A DNA stretch of 64,000 nt. Source: Brachycybe producta (Eukaryota > Arthropoda > Diplopoda > Playtdesmida > Andrognathidae). This document shows positions 41,101 to 52,357 of the stretch, piece after piece. The notes below the pieces were generated by a model that did no database searches, was not told where the DNA came from, and saw only the letters and a program-made list of their open reading frames with translations. Position 1 is the stretch's first letter, and each line of letters opens with the position of its first letter. The stretch spans positions 62,001-126,000 of the forward strand of contig JAUPFP010000053.1 of the NCBI GenBank assembly GCA_036925085.1, given 5' to 3'. The translations under genes and the position numbers were made by a program.

Positions 41101-44100
41101 AATGCATCTAACAGCTCCATTCTAAAAAAAATTAGTAAAAATTGTCAAAAAATGACATTTCTTCATAAGTACCCGTGTTGGAAGTTTTTCAAAAAATGGC
41201 AAAAAATGAAAGAACTGTTGTATTTTTTGAAGCATGCAGTGCACACTGGAATTGAAGACATCACTGCATTCCTGATTGTCCAAAGAATGCAATGAAAATA
41301 ATAGCTTCATTCTACATCAATTAGTTCATTTGCATTGAATTTTAGAATTTACAAATCCATGAGCAAGCTTAGACACTTCAATGACGCCCACTTTGAACTG
41401 GTATAACTTTTGAAGCATGCAGTGCACACTGGAATTGAAGACATCACTGCATTCCTGATTGTACAAGGAATGCAATGCATCTAACAGCTCCATTCTACAA
41501 AAATTAGTAAAAATTGTCAAAAAATGACATTTTTTCATAAGTACCCTTGTTGGAAGTTTTTCAAAAAACGGCAAAAAATGAAATAACTGGTGTAGCTTTT
41601 GAAGCATGCAGTGCACACCGGAATTGAAGACCTCCCTGCATTCCTGATTGTCAAAGGAATGCAATGCATCTAACAGCTTCATTCTATGTCCATTAGTTCA
41701 TTTGAAACGATTTTTAGAATTTACAAATCCATGAGCAAGCTTAGACCCTTCAATGACGCCCACTTTGAACTGTTGTATTTTTTGAAGCATGTAGTGCACA
41801 CTGGAATTGAAGACATCGCTGCATTCCTGATTGTACAAGGAATGCAATGCATCTAACAGCTCCATTCTAAAAAAAATTAGTAAAAATTGTCAAAAAATGA
41901 CATTTTTTCATAAGTACCCGTGTTGGAAGTTTTTCAAAAAATGGCAAAAAATGAAAGAACTGTTGTATTTTTTGAAGCATGCAGTGCACACTGGAATTGA
42001 AGACATCACTGCATTCCTGATTGTCCAAAGAATGCAATGAAAATAACAGCTTCATTCTACATCAATTAGTTCATTTGCAATGAATTTTAGAATTTACAAA
42101 TCCATGAGCAAGCTTAGACACTTCAATGACGCCCACTTTAAACTGGTATAACTTTTGAAGCATGCAGTGCACACTGGAATTGAAGACATCACTGCATTCC
42201 TGATTGTACAAGGAATGCAATGCATCTAACAGCTCCATTCTTCAAAAATTAGTAAAAATTGTCAAAACATGACATTTTTTCATGAGTACCCATGTTGGAA
42301 GTTTTTCAAAAAACGGCAAAAAATGAAATAACTGGTGTAACTTTTGAAGCATGCAGTGCACACCGGAATTGCATTAGACCTCCCTGCATTTCTGAATGTC
42401 CTAGAAATGCAATGCATCTAACAGCTTCATTCTACGTCCATTAGTTCATTTGAAACGATTTTTAGAATTTACAAATCCATGAGCAAGCTTAGACCCTTCA
42501 ATGACGCCCACTTTGAACTGTTGTATTTTTTGAAGCATGCAGTGCACACTGGAATTGAAGACATCGCTGCATTCCTGATTGTACAAGGAATGCAATGCAT
42601 TTAACAACTCTATTCTACAAAAAATTAGTAAAAATTGTCAAAAACTGACATTCTTTCATGAGTACCCGTGTTGGAAGTTTTTCAAAAAACGGCAAAAAAA
42701 TGAAATAACTGGCGTAACTTTTGAAGCATGCAGTGCACACCGGAATTGCATTAGACCTCCCTGCATTTCTGAATGTCCTACAAATGCAATGCGGAACAGC
42801 TTCATTCTACGTCCATTAGTTCATTTGAAACGATTTTTAGAATTTACAAATCCATGAGCAAGCTTAGGCCCTTCAATGCTGCCCAATTTGAACTGTTGTA
42901 TTTTTTGAAGCATGCAGTGCACACTGGAATTGAAGACCTCCCTGCATTTCTGAATGTCCTAGAAATGCAATGCATCTAACAGCTTCATTCTACGTCCATT
43001 AGTTCATTTGAAACGATTTTTAGAATTTACAAATCCATTAGCAAGCTTAGACCCTTCAATGACGCCCACTTTGAACTGTTGTATTTTTTGAAGCATGCAG
43101 TGCACACTGGAATTGAAGACATCGCTGCATTCCTGATTGTACAAGGAATGCAATGCATTTAACAACTCTATTCTTCAAAAAATTAGTAAAAATTGTCAAA
43201 AAATGACATTCTTTCATGAGTACCCGTGTTGGAAGTTTTTCAAAAAACGGCAAAAAATGAAATAACTGGTGTAACTTTTGAAGCATGCAGTGCACACCGT
43301 AATTGAAGACCTCCCTGCATTTCTGAATGTCCTACAAATGCAATGCAGAACAGCTTCATTCTACGTCCATTAGTTCATTTGAAACGATTTTTAGAATTAA
43401 CAAATCCATGAGCAAGCTTAGGCCCTTCAATGCTGCCCAATTTGAACTGTTGTATTTTTTGAAGTATGCAGTGCACACTGGAATTGAAGACCTCCCTGCA
43501 TTTCTGATTGTCCAAAGAATGCAATGAAAATAACAGCTTCATTCTACATCAATTAGTTCATTTGCAATGAATTTTAGAATTTACAAATCCATGAGCATGC
43601 TTAGACACTTCAATGACGCCCACTTTGAACTGGTGTAACTTTTGAAGCATGCAGTGCACACTGGAATTGAAGACATCGCTGCATTCCTGATTGTACAAGG
43701 AATGCAATGCATCTAACAGCTCCATTCTACAAAAATTAGTAAAAATTGTCAAAAAATGACATTTTTTCATAAGTACCCGTGTTGGAAGTTTTTCAAAAAA
43801 CGGCAAAAAATGAAATAACTGGTGTAACTTTTGAAGCATGCAGTGCACACCGGAGTTGAAGACCTCCCTGCATTTCTGAATGTCCAAGAAATGCAATGCA
43901 TCTAACAGCTTCATTCTACATCCATTAGTTCATTTGAAACGATTTTTAGAATTTACAAATCCATGAGCAAGTTTAGACCCTTCAATGACGCCCACTTTGA
44001 ACTGTTGTATTTTTTGAAGCATGCAGTGCACACTGGAATTGAAGACATCACTGCATTCCTTATTGTCCAAAGAATGCATTGAAAATAACAGCTTCATTAT

Positions 44101-47100
44101 ACATCAATTAGTTCATTTGTAATGAATTTTAGAATTTACAAATCCATGAGCAAGCTTAGGCACTTCAATGACGCCCACTTTGAACTGGTGTAACTTTTGA
44201 AGCATACAGTGCACACTGGAATTGAAGACATTGCTGCATTCCTGATTGTACAAGGATTGCAATGCATCTAACAGCTCCATTCTAAAAAAAATTAGTAAAA
44301 ATTGTCAAAAAATGACATTTCTTCATAAGTACCCGTGTTGGAAGTTTTTCAAAAAACGGCAAAAAATGAAATAACTGGTGTAACTTTTGAAGCATGCAGT
44401 GCACACCGGAGTTCACCACCTCCCTGCATTTCTGAATGTCCTAGAAATGCAATGCATCTAACAGGTTCATTCTACGTCCATTAGTTCATTTGAAACGATT
44501 TATAGAATTTACAAATTCATGAGCAAGCTTAGACCCTTCAATGACGCCCACTTTGATCTGGTATATTTTTTGAAGCATGCAGTGCACACCGAAATTGAAG
44601 ACCTCCCTGCATTTCTGATTGTCCAAAGAATGCAATGAAAATAAAAGCTTCATTCTACATCAATTAGTTCATTTGCAATGAATTTTAGAATTTACAAATC
44701 CATGAGCATGCTTAGACACTTCAATGATGCCCACTTTGAACTGGTATATTTTTTGAAGCATGCAGTGCACACTGGAATTGAAGACATCGCTGCATTCCTG
44801 ATTGTACAAGGAATGCAATGCATCTAACAGCTTCATTCTATGTCCAATAGTTCATTTGAAACAATTTTTAGAATTTACAAATCCATGAGCATGCTTAGAC
44901 CCTTCAATGACGCCCACTTTGAAGTGTTGTATTTTTTGAAGCATGTAGTGCACACTGGAATTGAAGACATCGCTGCATTCCTGATTGTACAAGGAATGCA
45001 ATGCATCTAACAGCTCCATTCTAAAAAAAATTAGTAAAAATTGTCAAAAAATGACATTTCTTCATAAGTACCCGTGTTGGAAGTTTTTCAAAAAATGGCA
45101 AAAAATGAAAGAACTGTTGTATTTTTTGAAGCATGCAGTGCACACTGGAATTGAAGACATCACTGCATTCCTGATTGTCCAAAGAATGCAATGAAAATAA
45201 TAGCTTCATTCTACATCAATTAGTTCATTTGCATTGAATTTTAGAATTTACAAATCCATGAGCAAGCTTAGACACTTCAATGACGCCCACTTTGAACTGG
45301 TATAACTTTTGAAGCATGCAGTGCACACTGGAATTGAAGACATCACTGCATTCCTGATTGTACAAGGAATGCAATGCATCTAACAGCTCCATTCTACAAA
45401 AATTAGTAAAAATTGTCAAAAAATGACATTTTTTCATAAGTACCCTTGTTGGAAGTTTTTCAAAAAACGGCAAAAAATGAAATAACTGGTGTAGCTTTTG
45501 AAGCATGCAGTGCACACCGGAATTGAAGACCTCCCTGCATTCCTGATTGTCAAAGGAATGCAATGCATCTAACAGCTTCATTCTATGTCCATTAGTTCAT
45601 TTGAAACGATTTTTAGAATTTACAAATCCATGAGCAAGCTTAGACCCTTCAATGACGCCCACTTTGAACTGTTGTATTTTTTGAAGCATGTAGTGCACAC
45701 TGGAATTGAAGACATCGCTGCATTCCTGATTGTACAAGGAATGCAATGCATCTAACAGCTCCATTCTAAAAAAAATTAGTAAAAATTGTCAAAAAATGAC
45801 ATTTTTTCATAAGTACCCGTGTTGGAAGTTTTTCAAAAAATGGCAAAAAATGAAAGAACTGTTGTATTTTTTGAAGCATGCAGTGCACACTGGAATTGAA
45901 GACATCACTGCATTCCTGATTGTCCAAAGAATGCAATGAAAATAACAGCTTCATTCTACATCAATTAGTTCATTTGCAATGAATTTTAGAATTTACAAAT
46001 CCATGAGCAAGCTTAGACACTTCAATGACGCCCACTTTAAACTGGTATAACTTTTGAAGCATGCAGTGCACACTGGAATTGAAGACATCACTGCATTCCT
46101 GATTGTACAAGGAATGCAATGCATCTAACAGCTCCATTCTTCAAAAATTAGTAAAAATTGTCAAAACATGACATTTTTTCATGAGTACCCGTGTTGGAAG
46201 TTTTTCAAAAAACGGCAAAAAAATGAAATAACTGGCGTAACTTTTGAAGCATGCAGTGCACACCGGAATCGCATTAGACCTCCCTGCATTTCTGAATGTC
46301 CTACAAATGCAATGCGGAACAGCTTCATTCTACGTCCATTAGTTCATTTGAAACGATTTTTAGAATTTACAAATCCATGAGCAAGCTTAGGCCCTTCAAT
46401 GCTGCCCAATTTGAACTGTTGTATTTTTTGAAGCATGCAGTGCACACTGGAATTGAAGACCTCCCTGCATTTCTGAATGTCCTAGAAATGCAATGCATCT
46501 AACAGCTTCATTCTACGTCCATTAGTTCATTTGAAACGATTTTTAGAATTTACAAATCCATTAGCAAGCTTAGACCCTTCAATGACGCCCACTTTGAACT
46601 GTTGTATTTTTTGAAGCATGCAGTGCACACTGGAATTGAAGACATCGCTGCATTCCTGATTGTACAAGGAATGCAATGCATTTAACAACTCTATTCTTCA
46701 AAAAATTAGTAAAAATTGTCAAAAAATGACATTCTTTCATGAGTACCCGTGTTGGAAGTTTTTCAAAAAACGGCAAAAAATGAAATAACTGGTGTAACTT
46801 TTGAAGCATGCAGTGCACACCGTAATTGAAGACCTCCCTGCATTTCTGATTGTCCAAAGAATGCAATGAAAATAACAGCTTCATTCTACATCAATTAGTT
46901 CATTTGCAATGAGTTTTAGAATTTACAAATCCATGAGCATGCTTAGACACTTCAATGACGCCCACTTTGAACTGGTGTAACTTTTGAAGCATGCAGTGCA
47001 CACTGGAATTGAAGACATCGCTGCATTGCTGATTGTACAAGGAATGCAATGCATCTAACAGCTCCATTCTACAAAAATTAGTAAAAATTGTCAAAAAATG

Positions 47101-47630
47101 ACATTTTTTCATAAGTACCCTTGTTGGAAGTTTTTCAAAAAATGGCAAAAAATGAAAGAACTGTTGTATTTTTTGAAGCATGCAGTGCACACTGGAATTG
47201 AAGACATCACTGCATTCCTGATTGTCCAAAGAATGCAATGAAAATAACAGCTTCATTCTACATCAATTAGTTCATTTGCAATGAATTTTAGAATTTACAA
47301 ATCCATGAGCAAGCTTAGACACTTCAATGACACCCACTTTGAACTGGTATAACTTTTGAAGCATGCAGTGCACACTGGAATTGAAGACATCACTGCATTC
47401 CTGATTGTACAAGGAATGCAATGCATCTAACAGCTCCATTCTACAAAAATTAGTAAAAATTGTCAAAAAATGACATTTTTTTATGAGTAACCATGTTGGA
47501 AGTTTTTCAAAAAACGGCAAAAAATGAAATAACTGGTGTAGCTTTTGAAGCATGCAGTGCACACCGAAATTGAAGACCTCCCTGCATTCCTGGTTGTCAA
47601 AGGAATGCAATGCATCTAACAGCTTCATTC
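38180..47630. repeat. Multi-kilobase macro-HOR, offsets 3899 and 3523 bp
   Basis: About 40170-42270 matches 44069-46169 at an offset of 3899 bp, and about 42690-43500 matches 46213-46830 at an offset of 3523 bp. Shared private variants include CTACAAATGCAATGCGG, CATTATACATC, GATTTATAGAATTTAC, GATCTGGTATATT and GAAAGAACTGTTG. The segment also has many B-left/A-right chimeric monomers, and TTAGACACTTCAATG and GAATGCAATGAAAATAAC variants not seen in this density to the left. Confidence 0.85.
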
Positions 47631-49107
47631 TATGTCCATTAGTTCATTTGAAACGATTTTTAGAATTTACAAATCCATGAGCAAGCTTAGACCCTTCAAT
47701 GACGCCCACTTTGAACTGTTGTATTTTTTGAAGCATGTAGTGCACACTGGAATTGAAGACATCGCTGCATTCCTGATTGTACAAGGAATGTAATGCATCT
47801 AACAGCTCCATTCTAAAAAAAATTAATAAAAATTGTCAAAAAATGACATTTTTTCATAAGTACCCGTGTTGGAAGTTTTTCAAAAAATGGCAAAAAATGA
47901 AAGAACTGTTGTATTTTTTGAAGCATGCAGTGCACACTGGAATTGAAGACATCACTGCATTCCTGATTGTCCAAAGAATGCAATGAAAATAACAGCTTCA
48001 TTCTACATCAATTAGTTCATTTGCAGTGAATTTTAGAATTTACAAATCCATGAGCAAGCTTAGACACTTCAATGACGCCCACTTTGTACTGGTATAACTT
48101 TTGAAGCATGCAGTGCACACTGGAATTGAAGACATCGCTGCATTCCTGATTGTACAAGGAATGCAATGCATCTAACAGCTCAATTCTACAAAAATTAGTA
48201 AAAATTGTCAAAAAATGACATTTTTTCATAAGTACCCTTGTTGGAAGTTTTTCAAAAAACGGCAAAAAATGAAATAATTGGTGTAACTTTTGAAGCATGC
48301 AGTGCACACCGGAATTGAAGACCTCCCTGCATTCCTGATTGTCAAAGGAATGCAATGCATCTAACAGCTTCATTCTATGTCCATTAGTTCATTTGAAACG
48401 ATTTTTAGAATTTACAAATCCATGAGCAAGCTTAGACCCTTCAATGACGCCCACTTTGAACTGTTGTATTTTTTGAAGCATGCAGTGCACACTGGAATTG
48501 AAGACATCACTGCATTCCTGATTGTCAAAGGAATGCAATGCATCTAACAGCTTCATCCTATGTCCATTAGTTCATTTGAAACGATTTTTAGAATTTACAA
48601 ATCCATGAGCAAGCTTAGACCCTTCAATGACGCCCACTTTGAACTGTTGTATTTTTGAAGAATGCAGTGCACACTGGAATTGAAGACATCACTGCATTCC
48701 TGATTGTCCAAAGAATGCAATGAAAATAACAGCTTCATTCTACATCAATTAGTTCATTTGCAATGAATTTTAGAATTTACAAATCCATGAGCAAGCTTAG
48801 ACACTTCAATGACGCCCACTTTGAACTGGTGTAACTTTTGAAGCATGCAGTGCACACTGGAATTGAAGACATCGCTGCATTCCTGATTGTACAAGGAATG
48901 CAATACATCTAACAGCTCCATTCTACAAAAATTAGTAAAAATTGTCAAAAAATGACATTTTTTCATAAGTACCCTTGTTGGAAGTTTTTCAAAAAACGGC
49001 AAAAAATGAAATAATTGGTGTAACTTTTGAAGCATGCAGTGCACACCGGAATTGAAGACCTCCCTGCATTCCTGATTGTCAAAGGAATGCAATGCATCTA
49101 ACAGCTT

Positions 49108-49290
49108 CATTCTATGTCCATTAGTTCATTTGAAACGATTTTTAGAATTTACAAATCCATGAGCAAGCTTAGACCCTTCAATGACGCCCACTTTGAACTG
49201 TTGTATTTTTTGAAGCATGCAGTGCACACTGGAATTGAAGACATCACTGCATTCCTGATTGTACAAGGAATGCAATGCATCTAACAGCTC
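49108..49290. repeat. Type A satellite monomer (exemplar, 183 bp)
   Basis: The monomer begins at CATTCTATGTCCATTAG. Its left half holds TTTGAAACGATTTTTAG, ATCCATGAGCAAGCTTAG and CAATGACGCCCACTTTG. The right half holds TTGAAGCATGCAGTGCACAC and the A-form hairpin at 49248-49274. Confidence 0.9.
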
Positions 49291-49479
49291 CATTCTACAA
49301 AAATTAGTAAAAATTGTCAAAAAATGACATTTTTTCATAAGTACCCTTGTTGGAAGTTTTTCAAAAAACGGCAAAAAATGAAATAACTGGTGTAGCTTTT
49401 GAAGCATGCAGTGCACACCGGAATTGAAGACCTCCCTGCATTCCTGGTTGTCAAAGGAATGCAATGCATCTAACAGCTT
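49291..49479. repeat. Type B satellite monomer (exemplar, 189 bp)
   Basis: The left half is made of A- and T-tracts round GTACCCTTGTTGG (usually GTACCCGTGTTGG elsewhere). The right half is shared with A and begins at GGTGTAGCTTTTGAAGC, with CACACCGG where A has CACACTGG. A and B left halves still align weakly (CATTCTAC, ATTAGT and CATGAG at matching places), so they are ancient paralogues of one monomer. Confidence 0.9.
49299..49378. other. Phased A/T-tracts of the B monomer (exemplar)
   Basis: Runs of five or six A start at 49299, 49309 and 49319, a T6 run at 49330, a T5 run at 49357, and A6 runs at 49363 and 49373. The steps of exactly 10 bp are close to one helical turn, the arrangement known to give intrinsic DNA curvature. 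The pattern recurs in most B monomers. Confidence 0.85.
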
Positions 49480-51263
49480 CATTCTATGTCCATTAGTTCA
49501 TTTGAAACAATTTTTAGAATTTACAAATCCATGAGCAAGCTTAGACCCTTCAATGACGCCCACTTTGAACTGTTGTATTTTTTGAAGCATGTAGTGCACA
49601 CTGGAATTGAAGACATCGCTGCATTCCTGATTGTACAAGGAATGCAATGCATCTAACAGCTCCATTCTAAAAAAAATTAGTAAAAATTGTCAAAAAATGA
49701 CATTTTTTCATAAGTACCCCGTGTTGGAAGTTTTTCAAAAAATGGCAAAAAATGAAAGAACTGTATATTTTTTGAAGCATGCAGTGCACACTGGAATTGA
49801 AGACCTCCCTGCATTCCTGATTGTCAAAGGAATGCAATGCATCTAACAGCTTCATACTATGTCCATTAGTTCATTTGAAACGATTTTTAGAATTTACAAA
49901 TCCATGAGCAAGCTTAGACCCTTCAATGACGCCCACTTTGAACTGTTGTATTTTTTGAAGCATGTAGTGCACACTGGAATTGAAGACATCGCTGCATTCC
50001 TGATTGTACAAGGAATGCAATGCATCTAACAGCTCCATTCTAAAAAAAATTAGTAAAAATTGTCAAAAAATGACATTTTTTCATAAGTACCCGTGTTGGA
50101 AGTTTTTCAAAAAATGGCAAAAAATGAAAGAACTGTTGTATTATTTGAAGCATGCAGTGCACACTGGAATTGAAGACATCACTGCATTCCTGATTGTCCA
50201 AAGAATGCAATGAAAATAACAGCTTCATTCTACATCAATTAGTTCATTTGCAATGAATTTTAGAATTTACAAATCCATGAGCAAGCTTAGACACTTCAAT
50301 GACGCCCACTTTGTACTGGTATAACTTTTGAAGCATGCAGTGCACACTGGAATTGAAGACATCGCTGCATTCCTGATTGTACAAGGAATGCAATGCATCT
50401 AACAGCTCCATTCTACAAAAATTAGTAAAAATTGTCAAAAAATGACATTTTTTCATAAGTACCCTTGTTGGAAGTTTTTCAAAAAACGGCAAAAAATGAA
50501 ATAATTGGTGTAACTTTTGAAGCATGCAGTGCACACCGGAATTGAAGACCTCCCTGCATTCCTGATTGTCAAAGGAATGCAATGCATCTAACAGCTTCAT
50601 TCTATGTCCATTAGTTCATTTGAAACGATTTTTAGAATTTACAAATCCATGAGCAAGCTTAGACCCTTCAATGACGCCCACTTTGAACTGTTGTATTTTT
50701 TGAAGCATGCAGTGCACACTGGAATTGAAGACATCACTGCATTCCTGATTGTCAAAGGAATGCAATGCATCTAACAGCTTCATTCTATGTCCATTAGTTC
50801 ATTTGAAACGATTTTTAGAATTTACAAATCCATGAGCAAGCTTAGACCCTTCAATGACGCCCACTTTGAACTGTTGTATTTTTGAAGAATGCAGTGCACA
50901 CTGGAATTGAAGACATCACTGCATTCCTGATTGTCCAAAGAATGCAATGAAAATAATAGCTTCATTCTACATCAATTAGTTCATTTGCAATGAATTTTAG
51001 AATTTACAAATCCATGAGCAAGCTTAGACACTTCAATGACGCCCACTTTGAACTGGTGTAACTTTTGAAGCATGCAGTGCACACTGGAATTGAAGACATC
51101 GCTGCATTCCTGATTGTACAAGGAATGCAATACATCTAACAGCTCCATTCTACAAAAATTAGTAAAAATTGTCAAAAAATGACATTTTTTCATAAGTACC
51201 CTTGTTGGAAGTTTTTCAAAAAACGGCAAAAAATGAAATAATTGGTGTAACTTTTGAAGCATG

Positions 51264-51267
51264 CAGT
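51264..51267. repeat. Target-site duplication, left copy (CAGT)
   Basis: CAGT just outside the left LTR is repeated just outside the right LTR at 60848-60851. The satellite normally reads GCATGCAGTGCACACC here, so these four bases were duplicated on insertion. Four bases fits several Ty3/gypsy lineages. Confidence 0.92.
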
Positions 51268-51629
51268 TGTGAGCTTTTGACATCAACCAATATTTTATTA
51301 CCAACCTTTAGATGACATTTTCTACTTTTCGTTTCTTCTCTGAGCAGTATGACACCTGCACAGAGAAGATCCGAGCTGTAGAGAGAGCTGGATGGAGATA
51401 GATTGTAGCCACTCTTCTGCATGGGGGTGTAATCGATGCAGGAGAGTGGCGGCCATCTCTCTCTCTTCCGGTTGATGCTGATATACATCTTCTCCATCGG
51501 TATTCCGACTAGAGAAGATGTTGTAGCTGCTGAGAATCGTATAGCTCCTGCCCTATGAAACCTCCGGCCTCTGAAGAGAAGTTATTTACATAAAGACATA
51601 GAGACAACGCTACTTCTTGTTACAACACT

Positions 51630-51635
51630 TTTATT
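51630..51635 (-). terminator. Polyadenylation signal in the 3' LTR
   Basis: The minus strand reads AATAAA here. It lies about 135 bp downstream of the LTR TATA box, where an R region would end. The equivalent in the 5' LTR is at 60522-60527. Confidence 0.65.
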
Positions 51636-51775
51636 CATTCCTTGTAAGAAGTACAGATACAAGGGTGAATAGTAATATACTAACTGGAAATCCTCAGGCC
51701 CATGATTTGGAATGTATCGCAAAAACAGGCAAAGGAAAGAACTGAGGAACAAAGAGGAACATGGTCCTTTTATAC

Positions 51776-51816
51776 CTTGGACCTGTGTACACCTGCGAGG
51801 TGTAACCAGGTCCAAG
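51776..51816. promoter_or_regulatory. Nested dyad beside the TATA box, 3' LTR copy
   Basis: CTTGGACCTG pairs with CAGGTCCAAG (10 bp). Inside that, TACACCT pairs with AGGTGTA (7 bp) round GCG, with 2-base bulges between the stems. The dyad lies immediately upstream of TATAAAA in the direction of transcription. A bipartite transcription-factor site or a cruciform is possible. Confidence 0.75.
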
Positions 51817-51955
51817 TGACCATGGTCCTTTACGTATCAATCCGCCACTTGGGCATGAGTCAGAAAGGTGAGTCAGAGAGGAGGGAGGGACGGTTGAGAG
51901 TTGTTTACCCCCCAGGCTATGGTTTTGGCGGGATCACGATTTACAGGGTGTTACA

Positions 51956-51963
51956 TACCCTCC
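51956..51963 (-). promoter_or_regulatory. Possible polypurine tract
   Basis: On the minus strand, GGAGGGTA directly precedes the 3' LTR. This is where plus-strand DNA priming occurs in LTR elements. The purine run is short, so the call rests mostly on position. Confidence 0.5.
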
Positions 51964-52357
51964 AACTTTGCTTGGAGTACGTCCTCGTACTCCAGCCAAG
52001 GGTGGAAGGTTTTCAAGTTACGCAGCGGGGAGACATGGGTGGCTGAGGACTTACCGTGTACAGAGGTGGTTATGGAAAGGCACTGGCACCGAAGTGTCAG
52101 CGCCCTTAAAAATTGGAAAAGGCTGAAAACATAAAACAAAGATAATTAATGCTCGCTGAGTGGCGAGCCGCTATTGAAATCTAAAAAGAAAAGAACAGTT
52201 GCAACGTATTTTATTTTTTATAAATTTTTCGATAATGCCACCTGGATGGGTGGCAACCACATGAGTACATGTGGCGCGCAGCTATCCCTGCTGCGGAGGG
52301 TGGGGAGGATCCTGGGTCCATGAACCGTACGGGGGGGTAATCCCGCCGGACCTGGCC
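51964..52357. other. Element 3' non-coding region
   Basis: About 390 bp separates the second protein from the 3' LTR. It holds an A/T-rich patch near 52140-52235 and no recognisable gene or motif. Confidence 0.6.

Larger units (their letters stand above)
1..51267. repeat. Satellite DNA array, left arm (about 186-bp monomers)
   Basis: The stretch is an uninterrupted head-to-tail array of AT-rich monomers. Each holds a conserved right half with GCATGCAGTGCACAC, a TGCATTCCT or TGCATTTCT stem arm, and GCAATGCATCTAACAGC. Two left-half subtypes, A and B, usually alternate with a 372-bp dimer period; this arm alone holds about 275 monomers. No unique sequence, gene or other transposon interrupts it. 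Open frames of 62-118 codons recur on the minus strand only because 372 is a multiple of three. The array continues past the left edge. Monomer size and higher-order structure suggest centromeric or pericentromeric heterochromatin, which is inference. Confidence 0.98.
47630..51267. repeat. 2227-bp higher-order repeat, interrupted by the retroelement
   Basis: About 47630-49040 recurs at 49857-51267 with an offset of 2227 bp (about 12 monomers). Shared markers include TTTGTACTGGTATAAC, TATTTTTGAAGAATGCAG and CAATACATCTAAC. The second copy is cut by the retroelement at 51267. Confidence 0.87.
51268..51955 (-). repeat. 3' LTR
   Basis: This 688-bp repeat starts TGTGAGC and ends GTGTTACA on the plus strand. 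It matches 60160-60847, and I count one C/T difference, near 51564. It carries the same TATA box (51768-51774), dyad (51776-51816) and polyadenylation signal (51630-51635) as the other LTR. Confidence 0.96.

Noticed and set aside
49339-49353. Possible CENP-B box around the usual TACCCGTGTTGG of B monomers
   Set aside because: CCCG and the following T fit the reverse of the consensus, but the required CGAA half is absent in every copy I inspected.
1-51267. CRISPR array or bacterial repeat region
   Set aside because: The repeats are 183-189 bp with no unique spacers and no cas genes.
2271-51304. Recurrent minus-strand open frames of 62-118 codons with CMLQKLHQLFHFLPFFEKLP-like translations, and plus-strand frames of 65-92 codons
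   Set aside because: They are the satellite read in a frame that stays open because the dimer is 372 bp. They overlap on both strands, start and stop with monomer variants, and show no codon-level constraint or gene signals.
51435-51450. YY1-like GGCGGCCATCTC in the LTR
   Set aside because: Only the core matches and it is on the wrong side of the predicted start, so it is too weak to list.
51702-52046. Plus-strand frames in the LTR (also at 60594-60866)
   Set aside because: They lie within the LTR and run into non-coding sequence, on the strand opposite to element transcription.
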